From: Komagataeibacter xylinus
GTDB lineage: Bacteria > Pseudomonadota > Alphaproteobacteria > Acetobacterales > Acetobacteraceae
Direction: 5' to 3'
Assembly (NCBI RefSeq): GCF_004302915.1
Contig: NZ_QQBI01000006.1
Coordinates: 90,460-154,459, forward strand
Length of the DNA: 64,000 nt
Positions 55,954 through 64,000 of this stretch are shown piece by piece (positions within the stretch are counted from its first letter, which is position 1; each line of letters starts with the position of its first letter). The notes below the pieces were generated by a model that was not told the DNA's origin, did no database searches, and saw only the letters and a program-made list of their open reading frames with translations. Made by a program: the position numbers and the translations under genes.

Positions 55954-56682
55954 ATGACCCAACGCGTAGCCTACGTAACCGGCGGCAGCCGCGGCATTGG
56001 CGCGGGCATTGCCAAGGCGCTGGCAAAGGACGGGTATGACATTGCCATCTCCTACGCCCGCAACGAGAAGGCTGCCGAGGAAACCGTGGCCGAAATCCGC
56101 GCCCTGGGCCGCCGCGCCATGGCCATCTGCTGTGATGGCGAAGGCAATGGCAACCGTGCCGCGATCCAGCAGGTGGTGCGCGACCTGGGCCGCATCGATG
56201 CGCTGGTGTGCAATGCGGGCGTCTACCCCCATGGCGACGTGAGCGAGATGACCGACGCGCAGGTCGATGCCGTGCTGGGCCTGAACGTGCGCGCCGTGAT
56301 GATCGAGGCCATCGAGGCCTCGCGCCACATGAGCAAGGGTGGCCGCATCATCCTGATCGGCTCGGCCTTTGCCGATCGCTCCCCCGTCCCCGGCATTTCG
56401 CTCTATTCGGCCTCCAAGGCGGCGCTGAACGGGTTTGCCCGGGGGGCTGCGCGTGACCTCGGCCCGCGCGGCATCACCATCAACGTGGTACAGCCCGGCC
56501 CGATCGATACCGACATGAACCCCGCCACCGGGCCCGCGGCCGACCTGCTGCGTAGCTTCATGTGCCACAAGGAATACGGGCAGGTAAGCGATATCGCCAC
56601 CGTGGTCTCGTTCCTTGCCAGCCCGCAGGCCAGCTTCATCACCGGCTCGGCACTGACGACCGATGGCGGCATCACGGCCTGA
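55954..56682 (+). CDS. Short-chain dehydrogenase/reductase
   Basis: A 242-residue classical SDR. It has the cofactor motif VTGGSRGIG (8-16), the NAG segment CNAGVYP, the catalytic Ser in LIGSAF and Tyr-x-x-x-Lys in YSASK. A strong ribosome site (GGAGG) precedes the ATG. It resembles 3-oxoacyl-ACP reductase-type SDRs, but the substrate is not predictable. A perfect 10-bp GC hairpin (56698-56723) lies just after the stop. Confidence 0.9.
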   Translation: MTQRVAYVTGGSRGIGAGIAKALAKDGYDIAISYARNEKAAEETVAEIRALGRRAMAICCDGEGNGNRAAIQQVVRDLGRIDALVCNAGVYPHGDVSEMTDAQVDAVLGLNVRAVMIEAIEASRHMSKGGRIILIGSAFADRSPVPGISLYSASKAALNGFARGAARDLGPRGITINVVQPGPIDTDMNPATGPAADLLRSFMCHKEYGQVSDIATVVSFLASPQASFITGSALTTDGGITA

Positions 56683-56697
56683 ACAACCCCTGAAGGC

Positions 56698-56723
56698 CCG
56701 GGCGGCACGACCATGCCGCCCGG
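56698..56723 (+). terminator. Terminator-like hairpin after the SDR gene
   Basis: CCGGGCGGCA and TGCCGCCCGG form a perfect 10-bp stem with a 6-base loop, 16 bases after the SDR stop. There is no T-run, so termination strength is uncertain. Confidence 0.5.
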
Positions 56724-56885
56724 CCCCGACACGGATCACGCGTGACGACGCCCCGCAACTCCCGTCAACCCACAAAGCCATTCCTTGGGGAATGACCAGC
56801 CATTCGCGGCAGCAGCACCGCGAAACCGTATCCGGGCAGGATGAAACGTGGCATTGATGCCGCCTGCGTCCGATCGAGAAATTCC

Positions 56886-57992
56886 ATGCCAGACATAACA
56901 CCCACCCCTACCCGGCAGGCTCCCGCCACGCCCCTTTCATTCCGGAATGGCAACATGGGCATGAAGTGGTGCTGCCTGCTTGCCCTGTCAGTTGCCCTTA
57001 CCGTGCCGCTGCATGCCCTGCACCTGCCTGCCGCCATCCTGATCGGGCCGATGTTCGCCGCCGTCGTGCTGGCGGTCAATGAGGCCCACCTCCCCATTCC
57101 CGGCCCCGCCTTTTTGCTGGCGCAGGGCATTGTGGGGTGCATGATCGCACGCAGCCTGAAAGTCAGTATCTTTTACAAGGTTATGGGCGAGGGACCGTTT
57201 TTCCTGGGTGGGGTCCTGTGCGTGATCGTTCTGTGCACCCTGATCGGCTTCTGCCTGGCACGGTGGAAGGTCCTGCCCGGCAGCACGGCCCTGTGGGGCG
57301 CCTCGCCGGGTGCCGCCACGGTCATGACGCTGATGTCGCAGGGCTATGGCGCGGATATGCGGCTTGTTGCCTTCATGCAGTATTTCCGCGCCGCCGCCGT
57401 GGCCATAGCAGCGACCACCATGGCACGCAGCACAACCCCGGTCATGGCTGACGGGGCGGCAAGCGCGTTCTGGGCAATGCCCGCATCCTGGCCTGCCTTT
57501 GGCGCGACGATCGGCATCATCGTGGCCGGCGTGTACCTGGCCCATATGTTACGGCTTTCAGCCGGTGCGCTCATGGTGCCGCTTATTTTTGCAACGGGAC
57601 TACAGGATATGGGTCTGCTCTCGATCGAGCTGCCACCATGGTTTCTCGCTACCGGTTACGCGGTGCTGGGCTGGGGCATCGGCCTGCGGTTTACACGCGC
57701 CACGCTGCATTATGCCGCCCGCGCGTTTCCTTACATACTGATCGCCATTACATTGATGATCGCAGGCTGCGGGGCAATGGCGCTCGTCCTGGCCCATTTC
57801 AAGCATGTCTCGCTGCTCACCGCCTATCTGGCCACCAGCCCGGGGGGCGAGGATACCGTGGCCATTATCGCAGCCACCACGCCAGGCGTTGACATGCCTT
57901 TCGTCATGGCCATGCAGACCGTGCGCTTCGTGCTCGTGCTGTTTACCGGCCCGCTATTCGCCCGCACGCTCAGCCGATGGGTGGAACGATAG
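56886..57992 (+). CDS. AbrB family membrane protein (putative ammonia monooxygenase family)
   Basis: A 368-residue protein with about ten membrane segments arranged as two similar halves. Each half carries the AbrB-type repeat: ILIGPMFAAVVLAV followed by GVVGCMIA-like GIVGCMIARSLK in the first, and SAGALMVPLIFATGL followed by GWGIGLRF in the second; GASPGAATVM and TSPGGEDTVA mark equivalent loops. The old name 'ammonia monooxygenase' is a misannotation; the family is of unknown function. The ATG at 56886 is preferred over 56841. Confidence 0.82.
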   Translation: MPDITPTPTRQAPATPLSFRNGNMGMKWCCLLALSVALTVPLHALHLPAAILIGPMFAAVVLAVNEAHLPIPGPAFLLAQGIVGCMIARSLKVSIFYKVMGEGPFFLGGVLCVIVLCTLIGFCLARWKVLPGSTALWGASPGAATVMTLMSQGYGADMRLVAFMQYFRAAAVAIAATTMARSTTPVMADGAASAFWAMPASWPAFGATIGIIVAGVYLAHMLRLSAGALMVPLIFATGLQDMGLLSIELPPWFLATGYAVLGWGIGLRFTRATLHYAARAFPYILIAITLMIAGCGAMALVLAHFKHVSLLTAYLATSPGGEDTVAIIAATTPGVDMPFVMAMQTVRFVLVLFTGPLFARTLSRWVER

Positions 57993-58000
57993 CCGGAAGC

Positions 58001-58029
58001 ACAAAAAACAGCCTTGTCGGACGACAGGC
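58001..58029 (-). terminator. Intrinsic terminator of the tRNA-Gln gene
   Basis: On the minus strand a stem CAGCCTGTCG/CGACAAGGCTG with one bulge is followed by TTTTTT. It lies 33 bases downstream of the tRNA. Confidence 0.8.
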
Positions 58030-58061
58030 TGCAAACAACAATCAATTTTTAAGGGAAAATT

Positions 58062-58135
58062 TGGCTGGGGGACCTGGATTCGAACCAGGGCTGACCGGGT
58101 CAGAGCCGGTAGTTCTACCGCTAAACTATCCCCCA
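58062..58135 (-). tRNA. tRNA-Gln (anticodon CUG)
   Basis: Read on the minus strand it folds into a full cloverleaf: acceptor TGGGGGA/TCCCCCA, anticodon stem ACCGG/CCGGT with loop CTCTGAC (anticodon CTG, decoding CAG), T arm CCTGG-TTCGAAT-CCAGG, discriminator G and an encoded CCA. It is 74 bases long and has its own promoter and terminator. Confidence 0.96.
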
Positions 58136-58173
58136 GCAAGGAGAGAGCGGCGCGATGCGCTGCGGTGATCAGG

Positions 58174-58202
58174 CATATACCGGCCTGCTTCAGGGCGCGC
58201 AA
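58174..58202 (-). promoter_or_regulatory. Promoter of the tRNA-Gln gene
   Basis: On the minus strand TTGCGC (58197-58202) and TATATG (58174-58179) have a 17-base spacer. The mature tRNA would begin about 30 bases downstream of the transcription start. Confidence 0.55.
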
Positions 58203-58303
58203 CCCCCTGCTGCGCATTTTTATAAACTTTTCTCTTTTGTCTTGCGTTTTGCGCAGAACACTCAACACAATAGGTAATACCTTGGCCGTCAAACGGGTTT
58301 GGG

Positions 58304-59434
58304 ATGAACATGGTCCAGCAGCCGCACAGTGCACAGATACGCCCGCTGGCAGGGATTGCGCCCCACCCGGCCGCCCCGCACCGCCGCTTCATGCGCGCGC
58401 CGCTTTATGCCGCCATCGACCTTGGCACCCATAACTGCCGCCTGCTCATTGCGCGCGCGGGCGAACACGGCCTGCGCGTGATCGACAGTTTCAGCCGCGC
58501 CGTGCGCCTTGGCGAAGGGCTGCACCATTCCGGCCAGCTGGCCGATGCCGCCATGGAGCGCACGCTCGCCGCCCTGCAGGCCTGCGTGGCGCGCATGGGG
58601 CTGTACGACCTGCATGGCCACCGCGCCATTGCCACCGAAGCATGCAGGCGGGCGGCCAATGGCATGGAGTTCATCGGCCGCGTGCTGCGCGAGACCGGGC
58701 TCGACATATCCGTCATTTCCGCGCGGGAGGAGGCCGAGCTGGCCCTTGCGGCCTGCACCTCGCTGCTGCAGGGCGGGCGGGCGGGCACCAGCCGCGGGCT
58801 ACTGTTCGATATTGGTGGCGGCTCGACCGAGATCGCCTGGGCGCGCATCGACCGCGAGGCCGGGCGGCATGACCTTTCGGGCTATGTCAGCCTGCCGGTG
58901 GGCATCATGACCCTGGCCGAGCGCCACGGCGCCGATATCTTTACCGATCGGGGCTATCACGGCGTCGTATCCGAAATCAGCGACGTGCTGCGCGGCTTTG
59001 ACGACGTGCACTGCATCGCGCGTGAAATCGCGCGCCAGAATGTCATGCTGCTGGGCACCAGCGGCACCGTGACCACGCTGGCCAGCCTTGCCCTGGGCCA
59101 GGACCGTTACGACCGGGCCAGCATTGATGGCTCCGCCCTGTCCGTGCCCCGTGCCCTGAGCATGATCGACGCCCTGCGCGCGGGCGGGCTCGAGGGGCTG
59201 GTGCGCAACCCCATCATCGGGGCGGAGCGCGCGCGCTACATCCTGCCGGGCTGCGCCATATTCGAGGCCATCGTCACCACATGGCCCATGCCGGACGTGA
59301 CCGTGGCCGACCGGGGATTGCGCGACGGCCTGCTTTTACGCATGATTGGCGACCGCAGGCGACAGGCGGCCCCAGCCACCGCGCCGCCTTCCTTTTCCCT
59401 GTACAATCGTTTGGAGCACCAGGTCAGTCCCTGA
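58304..59434 (+). CDS. ppx: Ppx/GppA family exopolyphosphatase
   Basis: A 376-residue ASKHA-fold protein with DLGTHNCRLLIA, FDIGGGSTEIAW and LGTSGTVTTLA nucleotide-binding motifs. It lacks the C-terminal helical domain of longer E. coli enzymes. It would cleave polyphosphate or pppGpp; the two are not separable by sequence. The catalytic domain begins near residue 30 (MRAPLYAAIDLG), so the true start may be 58391. It is 12 bases upstream of rlmE, a conserved alphaproteobacterial pair. Confidence 0.92.
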   Translation: MNMVQQPHSAQIRPLAGIAPHPAAPHRRFMRAPLYAAIDLGTHNCRLLIARAGEHGLRVIDSFSRAVRLGEGLHHSGQLADAAMERTLAALQACVARMGLYDLHGHRAIATEACRRAANGMEFIGRVLRETGLDISVISAREEAELALAACTSLLQGGRAGTSRGLLFDIGGGSTEIAWARIDREAGRHDLSGYVSLPVGIMTLAERHGADIFTDRGYHGVVSEISDVLRGFDDVHCIAREIARQNVMLLGTSGTVTTLASLALGQDRYDRASIDGSALSVPRALSMIDALRAGGLEGLVRNPIIGAERARYILPGCAIFEAIVTTWPMPDVTVADRGLRDGLLLRMIGDRRRQAAPATAPPSFSLYNRLEHQVSP

Positions 59435-59446
59435 CCGCGTCCCGTC

Positions 59447-60217
59447 ATGAAGCAGCGTTCCACCACCCGCATTCCGGGCAAGGCCCGTACCAGCAGTCTC
59501 ACTCCCGGCGGTGACAGCGCCAGCGACGGGCAGGCCGCCCAGTCCCACCGCACCAAGACCGTAACCGTAAAGAAGGCCCGCGGGCGCACCACCGCGCAGC
59601 ACCGCTGGCTACAGCGCCAGCTCAACGACCCCTACGTGCAGGCCGCCCAGAAGCAGGGCTGGCGCTCGCGCGCGGCCTTCAAGCTGATCGAACTCGATGA
59701 CCGTTTTCACCTGATCACGCCCGGCACGCGCATTGTCGATCTTGGCGCGGCACCGGGCGGCTGGACACAGGTCGCGGTCAAGCGGGGGGCTGCCGAGGTG
59801 GTGGGCGTGGACCTGCTGCCGGTGGACCCGGTGCCAGGTGCGACCATCATCGAAGGGGATTTCAACGACCCCGACATGCCCGGCCGCCTGACGGAACTGC
59901 TCGGCGGGCGGGCCAACGTGGTCATGTCCGACATGGCGCCCAACACCACGGGCCATGCGCCGACCGATCACCTGCGCATCATCGGCCTGGCCGAACTGGC
60001 GCTGGATTTTGCAACGCGCATCCTTGCCCCCGGCGGCGCGTTCGTGGCCAAGGTGTTCCAGGGCGGGTCGGAAAAGCAGATGCTGGCTGAACTCAAGCGT
60101 CTGTTTACCCAGGTCCGCCACGCCAAGCCGCCCGCAAGCCGCAAGGAATCCAGCGAGCTTTACGTGGTGGCCACGGGCTTCCGTGCCCCGGATGCGGAGG
60201 CCGAGGGGGAAGGCTAA
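59447..60217 (+). CDS. rlmE: 23S rRNA (uridine(2552)-2'-O)-methyltransferase
   Basis: A 256-residue RlmE/FtsJ. After a basic, disordered N-terminal extension of about 60 residues come RSRAAFKLIELD, the SAM motif VDLGAAPGGWTQVA and the K-D-K-E catalytic tetrad (SDMAPNTTG for Asp, KVFQGG for Lys, SSELYVVA for Glu). It methylates U2552 in the A loop. It follows ppx directly. Confidence 0.96.
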   Translation: MKQRSTTRIPGKARTSSLTPGGDSASDGQAAQSHRTKTVTVKKARGRTTAQHRWLQRQLNDPYVQAAQKQGWRSRAAFKLIELDDRFHLITPGTRIVDLGAAPGGWTQVAVKRGAAEVVGVDLLPVDPVPGATIIEGDFNDPDMPGRLTELLGGRANVVMSDMAPNTTGHAPTDHLRIIGLAELALDFATRILAPGGAFVAKVFQGGSEKQMLAELKRLFTQVRHAKPPASRKESSELYVVATGFRAPDAEAEGEG

Positions 60218-60240
60218 AACAGCCCGCCCCTGCCGGAGCT

Positions 60241-61149
60241 TCATGCCGTGTGGTGATCATCCCACAGCCATGCGGCACCGCGCACGCCCGAACTGTCGCC
60301 ATGCTTGTTGCGCACGATCGGCGTGGTGCAGTTGGGGGTGATGACATAGCGCCGCATGAGGCGGGGCACACGGTCATAGATCGAATCAAGGTTCGACACG
60401 CCACCACCAAGCACGATGATGTCGGGGTCCATGAAGTTGATGGCCATGGCGCAGGCGCGGGCCATGCGGTCCATGTAGCGGTCGAGCGCGCCGATGGCGG
60501 TCAGGTCGCCTGCCTCGGCCTCCTGCTCGATATGGGCGGCGCTGCGATGGCCGGGGCCTTTCCAGTCCTGTGCAAGCGCCGAGCCGCTGAGAAAGCGCTC
60601 CATGCACCCTTCATTGCCGCAGAAGCATTTGGGCATGGGAAATTCCTCGATGCGCGGCCACGGCAGCGGCACATGCCCCCATTCACCCGCAATGTGGTTA
60701 TGGCCGATCAGCAGCTTCTGGTCGACCACGATGCCCGCCCCCATGCCGGTGCCGATGATCACGCCAAACACGTTGCGATACCCTGCCCCCGCGCCATCGA
60801 TCGCCTCTGACAACGCAAAGCAGTTCGCATCATTCTCGATGCGCACCTCGCGCCCGAGCGCTGCCGTCATGTCAACGATCAGGGGCTGGTTGTTGAGCCA
60901 CGTGGCATTGGCATTCTTGATCACGCCCGTATCGGGGCTGATGGAACCGGGAATGCCGATTCCAACCGTGCCGGTGCCCCCGAGTTCATGATCAACACCC
61001 CGGATAAGGTCGCACATGGCCTCGATGGCCGCAGGATAGTTGCCAGGATTGGCAATGCGGCGACGCAGCAGCTCTGCGCCATCCATGCCGAGGGCGGTTA
61101 TTTCGATCTTGGTACCACCAAAATCAATTCCAATACGATAGTCGGCCAT
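60241..61149 (-). CDS. ROK family sugar kinase (fructokinase/glucokinase-like)
   Basis: A 302-residue ROK kinase. N-terminal ATP site IGIDFGGTKIEI, catalytic Asp in IENDANCFAL, the ROK signature zinc motif CFCGNEGCME and HIAGEWGHVPL. It is closest in form to fructokinase (Mak) or N-acetylglucosamine kinase, but substrate is not assignable. It has no DNA-binding domain, so it is not a repressor. The ATG at 61149 is the conserved start. Confidence 0.9.
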   Translation of the reverse strand: MADYRIGIDFGGTKIEITALGMDGAELLRRRIANPGNYPAAIEAMCDLIRGVDHELGGTGTVGIGIPGSISPDTGVIKNANATWLNNQPLIVDMTAALGREVRIENDANCFALSEAIDGAGAGYRNVFGVIIGTGMGAGIVVDQKLLIGHNHIAGEWGHVPLPWPRIEEFPMPKCFCGNEGCMERFLSGSALAQDWKGPGHRSAAHIEQEAEAGDLTAIGALDRYMDRMARACAMAINFMDPDIIVLGGGVSNLDSIYDRVPRLMRRYVITPNCTTPIVRNKHGDSSGVRGAAWLWDDHHTA

Positions 61150-61272
61150 CCGGAGTCTTTCTTTCATCATGTTTTATCAGTGGCGCATTTGCTTTTATGA
61201 TCGTACCTGCACGCAACATCAAACCCTGATGCAAGGGCATAGCTGCCAACCACCAAGGAGGCATGGCCACCC

Positions 61273-61539
61273 ATGAGTGAAATCCTGCTAGACGCGCGCG
61301 GCCTGACCTGCCCGCTGCCCGTGCTCAAGGCCAACCGCATGCTGCGCGGGCTGCCCCCGGGCGCGCGGCTGCGCGTGATCGCGACCGACCGGGCCTCGGT
61401 TGCGGATTTCCAGGCTTTCTGCCGCGAAACGGGCCATGCCCTCATCGCTTTTGGCGAGGAAGGCGGCACGCTCTCCTTCGTCATCCGCCGCAGGCCCGAC
61501 ACAACACCCACTACCCCCGCGTCACCGGCCCCGGCCTAG
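61273..61539 (+). CDS. TusA-family sulfurtransferase
   Basis: An 88-residue TusA-like protein with the catalytic Cys13 in GLTCPLPVLKANRML. A strong ribosome site (AAGGAGG) is upstream. TusA relays sulfur for tRNA thiolation and molybdenum cofactor work in E. coli; the exact partner here is unknown. The C-terminal tail is Thr/Pro/Ala-rich and not part of the fold. Confidence 0.9.
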   Translation: MSEILLDARGLTCPLPVLKANRMLRGLPPGARLRVIATDRASVADFQAFCRETGHALIAFGEEGGTLSFVIRRRPDTTPTTPASPAPA

Positions 61540-61639
61540 ACTCCAAAATGCCGTAAAACACGTTGTCCCCTTGGCAGGAGGGCCTACAAGGATGTAATGC
61601 CTCCGCCAGCCCCGTTATTTCAGGAAGTGCCGCGCCCAC

Positions 61640-61870
61640 ATGACCGATGACCTGACCAACCTTTCCTTCGAGGAGGCTCTGGCCGAACTTGAAGCCATCG
61701 TGCGCCAGCTTGAGGTCGGCCAGCTGCGGCTGGAAGACGCGATCACCGCCTATGAGCGTGGCGCCGCCCTGCGACAGTACTGTCAGAAGAAACTGGACGA
61801 GGCCGAGGCCCGCGTTCAGGCGATTGTCCAGCGTGCCGATGGCGCGCTGGAAGCGAAACCAATGGATTGA
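61640..61870 (+). CDS. xseB: Exodeoxyribonuclease VII small subunit
   Basis: A 76-residue XseB with the conserved LSFEEALAELEAIVRQLE start and LEDAITAYERGAAL. It binds XseA to make ExoVII. The stop codon overlaps the ispA ATG (TGATG), the classical xseB-ispA-dxs operon. Confidence 0.96.
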   Translation: MTDDLTNLSFEEALAELEAIVRQLEVGQLRLEDAITAYERGAALRQYCQKKLDEAEARVQAIVQRADGALEAKPMD

Positions 61871-62814
61871 TGCACCAGATGAGCCAAACAACAGCACCCT
61901 CGTCCCAAACAGACGGAACGGATCGCATGGTCCGTCTGCGTGCATCCATGTCCGCGCGCGCCACTGCCATCGAGGCGATGATCGACCGCCTGCTCCCGCG
62001 CGTGGAAGGCGGCGAGGCCCGCCTGATCGATGCCATGCGCTATGCCACCCTTGGCGGCGGCAAGCGCCTGCGTGGCTACCTGGTGGCCGAAGTGGCCAGC
62101 CTGTTCAAGGCCAGCCCTGAGGCGGCCGACCGTGTCGCAGCCTCGGTCGAGATGCTGCATGCCTACTCGCTCGTGCATGACGACCTGCCCGCCATGGATG
62201 ATGACGACCTACGCCGGGGCCAGCCCTCCACCCACCGCAAGTTTGACGAGGCCACCGCCATCCTCGCCGGTGACGCGCTGCAGACCATGTCGTTCGACAT
62301 CCTGGCCAATCCGCTCACGCATGCCTCAGCCGAAGTGCGCATCAACCTCGTGCGCGCGCTGGCCGATGCCTCGGGCGCGGCTGGCATGGTGGGTGGCCAG
62401 ATGATCGACATGGAAGGCGAAGGCCGCGCGCTGTCGCTTGAGGAAGTCGCCCGCCTGCATGCGCTCAAGACCGGCTGCCTGATCCGCTATTCCGCCGAGG
62501 CCGGGGCCATCCTTGGCCAGGCCAGCGACGACGTGCGCAAGCGCATCTCGGCCTATGGCCGTGACCTTGGCGCCGCCTTCCAGATTGCCGATGACGTGCT
62601 CGACGCCACCGCCAGCGCCGAGGAACTCGGCAAGACCGCAGGCAAGGACGAGGCGGCGGGCAAGTCCACCTATGTCGCCCTGCTGGGCGTGGAAGGCGCC
62701 GCGCGCGAGGCACGGCGCGTGGCCGAGCTGGCTGAATCCCATATCGACATCTTCGGGCCAGAGGCGGATCGCCTGCGTGACCTGGTGCATTACGTGGTCG
62801 AGCGCAGGAACTGA
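61870..62814 (+). CDS. ispA: Farnesyl diphosphate synthase (polyprenyl synthetase family)
   Basis: A 314-residue trans-prenyltransferase. The first Asp-rich motif is [15 protein letters not shown] and the second is [15 protein letters not shown] near the N-terminus binds IPP. It makes FPP for ubiquinone, undecaprenyl phosphate and hopanoids. It overlaps xseB by one base and is 5 bases before dxs. Confidence 0.96.
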   Translation: MHQMSQTTAPSSQTDGTDRMVRLRASMSARATAIEAMIDRLLPRVEGGEARLIDAMRYATLGGGKRLRGYLVAEVASLFKASPEAADRVAASVEMLHAYSLVHDDLPAMDDDDLRRGQPSTHRKFDEATAILAGDALQTMSFDILANPLTHASAEVRINLVRALADASGAAGMVGGQMIDMEGEGRALSLEEVARLHALKTGCLIRYSAEAGAILGQASDDVRKRISAYGRDLGAAFQIADDVLDATASAEELGKTAGKDEAAGKSTYVALLGVEGAAREARRVAELAESHIDIFGPEADRLRDLVHYVVERRN

Positions 62815-62819
62815 TCGAC

Positions 62820-64000
62820 ATGAGCGAGAGCAACACGTCCTCCACCATCCCCACCCTTGGGCGCTACGCCCAGCTTGACCGGGTGCAGTGGCCGCACGAC
62901 ATGCGCAACCTCTCGGTCGAGCAGCTCAAGCAGCTTGCGGAGGAACTGCGGTCGGAGACGATCGATACCGTGTCCACCACCGGTGGCCATCTTGGCGCAT
63001 CCCTTGGCGTGGTTGAACTGACGGTGGCGCTGCATGCCGTGTTCGACACGCCCTCCGACCGCGTGATCTGGGATGTGGGCCACCAGACCTACCCCCACAA
63101 GATCCTGACCGGGCGGCGCGAGCGCATCCGCACCCTGCGCCAGCCGGGCGGGCTTTCGGGCTTCACGCGCCGCAGCGAGAGCGAATACGACCCGTTTGGC
63201 GCGGCCCACTCCTCCACCTCCATTTCCGCGGGCCTGGGCATGGCCGTCGCCCACCACCTGCGCGCCGAGGAAGACCCCTCCTACCGCGAGCGCAACGTGA
63301 TTGCGGTGATCGGCGATGGCTCGATCTCGGCGGGCATGGCGTATGAGGCGATGAACAACGCCTCGCATTGCGGCCCCGGCGCCGAGCGCCTGATCGTGGT
63401 GCTCAACGACAACGAGATGTCGATAGCCCCCCCGGTGGGCGCCATGTCGAGCTACCTGTCGCGGCTGATGTCGTCGCGCAAGTTCCTGAACCTGCGCGAA
63501 CTCGCCGCCAAGATGGCCAAGCGCCTGCCCGGCCGCCTCGAGCGCACCGCCAAGAAGGCCGATGAATACGCGCGCGGCATCATGACCGGCGGCACGCTGT
63601 TCGAGGAACTCGGCTTCTATTACGTCGGCCCCGTTGACGGGCATGACATGAACCAGCTCGTCCACATCCTGCGCAACCTGCGCGACGCCGAGGATGTCGG
63701 CCCCGTGCTGCTGCATGTCATCACCGAAAAGGGCCATGGCTACAGCCCGGCCGAATCGGCGGGCGACAAGTATCACGCCGTCTCCAAGTTCAATGTGGTC
63801 ACCGGCGAGCAGAAGAAGGGCCCGTCCGGGCCGCCAAGCTACACCTCGGTGTTTGCGAAGGAACTCGTGCGCCAGGCCGCGACTGACGACAAGATCGTCA
63901 CCATCACCGCCGCCATGCCGTCGGGCACCGGGCTCGACAAGTTCGCCAAGGCCTATCCCGACCGGTTCTTTGACGTGGGCATTGCCGAGCAGCATGCCGT
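62820..64000 (+). CDS. dxs: 1-deoxy-D-xylulose-5-phosphate synthase (5' part)
   Basis: The first 393 codons of a thiamine-diphosphate enzyme that starts the MEP pathway from pyruvate and glyceraldehyde 3-phosphate; the window ends inside it. Visible are [27 protein letters not shown], the ThDP motif [16 protein letters not shown] and GPVDGHD, with the transketolase core ending in the AEQHAV catalytic region. It starts 5 bases after ispA. The frame is open to the edge. Confidence 0.97.
   Translation, partial: MSESNTSSTIPTLGRYAQLDRVQWPHDMRNLSVEQLKQLAEELRSETIDTVSTTGGHLGASLGVVELTVALHAVFDTPSDRVIWDVGHQTYPHKILTGRRERIRTLRQPGGLSGFTRRSESEYDPFGAAHSSTSISAGLGMAVAHHLRAEEDPSYRERNVIAVIGDGSISAGMAYEAMNNASHCGPGAERLIVVLNDNEMSIAPPVGAMSSYLSRLMSSRKFLNLRELAAKMAKRLPGRLERTAKKADEYARGIMTGGTLFEELGFYYVGPVDGHDMNQLVHILRNLRDAEDVGPVLLHVITEKGHGYSPAESAGDKYHAVSKFNVVTGEQKKGPSGPPSYTSVFAKELVRQAATDDKIVTITAAMPSGTGLDKFAKAYPDRFFDVGIAEQHA

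Noticed and set aside
56886..57992. Ammonia monooxygenase
   Set aside because: The AbrB family carries this old label in databases, but there are no metal-site residues or amoABC context.
62790..63995. A 401-codon minus-strand frame at the right edge
   Set aside because: Antisense to dxs, whose thiamine-diphosphate motifs are clear on the plus strand.

Overview
The window is a gene-dense, GC-rich piece of chromosome from an acetic acid bacterium (Acetobacteraceae, most like Komagataeibacter/Gluconacetobacter). This rests on a molybdopterin-type membrane aldehyde dehydrogenase large subunit at the left edge, alphaproteobacterial gene orders (prmC/prfA/hisS/ispG/lysC, ubiA/rsmE/gshA, comF/grxC/DUF1178, xseB/ispA/dxs), a GAAC-N7-GAAC LexA operator and an MbfA-type iron exporter. 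It is almost entirely core genome. I see no intact insertion sequence, prophage, CRISPR array, rRNA or replication origin. No stretch longer than about 300 bases lacks a gene; the longest gap (12774-13041) shows nothing I can name.

Layout. 1-2.5 kb: end of an aldehyde dehydrogenase operon. 2.5-7.2 kb: DUF3429 membrane protein, eno, ftsB-like gene, rpmG, moeA and lexA with its own SOS operator. 7.3-11.9 kb: a biotin locus, bioF / short alpha-beta hydrolase / fused bioC-bioD on the minus strand, divergent from bioA. 11.9-22.5 kb: DUF4167, prmC, a secreted hypothetical gene on the opposite strand, prfA, hisS, ispG, RodZ-like gene, FMN oxidoreductase, lysC, and divergent ubiG. 22.5-28.1 kb: Tat-exported lactonase, DUF2147, DUF1178, grxC, comF, a methyltransferase, moaA and DUF3553. 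28.2-35 kb: waaA-lpxK-acyltransferase, a hypothetical gene, LppC-like lipoprotein, rsmI and lolA. 35-42.7 kb: mbfA, gshA, rsmE, ubiA, a dienelactone hydrolase, gntP and an extended nicotinamidase. 42.7-47.5 kb: a patch of palindromes, then der, bamB and a yfgM-like gene, and a family 9 glycosyltransferase. 47.6-55.9 kb: ygfZ, hisI, a small membrane protein, lpxB, pstS, pheT, pheS, rplT and rpmI. 55.9-64 kb: SDR, AbrB-family membrane protein, tRNA-Gln(CUG), ppx, rlmE, a ROK kinase, tusA-like gene, xseB, ispA and the 5' part of dxs.

Functional links. MoaA and MoeA make the molybdenum cofactor that the aldehyde dehydrogenase requires. WaaA, LpxK, the acyltransferase, LpxB and the GT9 enzyme build lipid A and core; LolA, BamB and the LppC-like lipoprotein serve the envelope. 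IspG, Dxs and IspA belong to the MEP/isoprenoid route, and UbiA and UbiG to ubiquinone synthesis. The most unusual items are the single-polypeptide BioC-BioD fusion, two copies of a short hairpin repeat plus a neighbouring palindrome cluster, a secreted gene lying antisense between prfA and prmC, and a structured leader in front of a rpmI-rplT unit without infC. I found no convincing undescribed multi-gene system.
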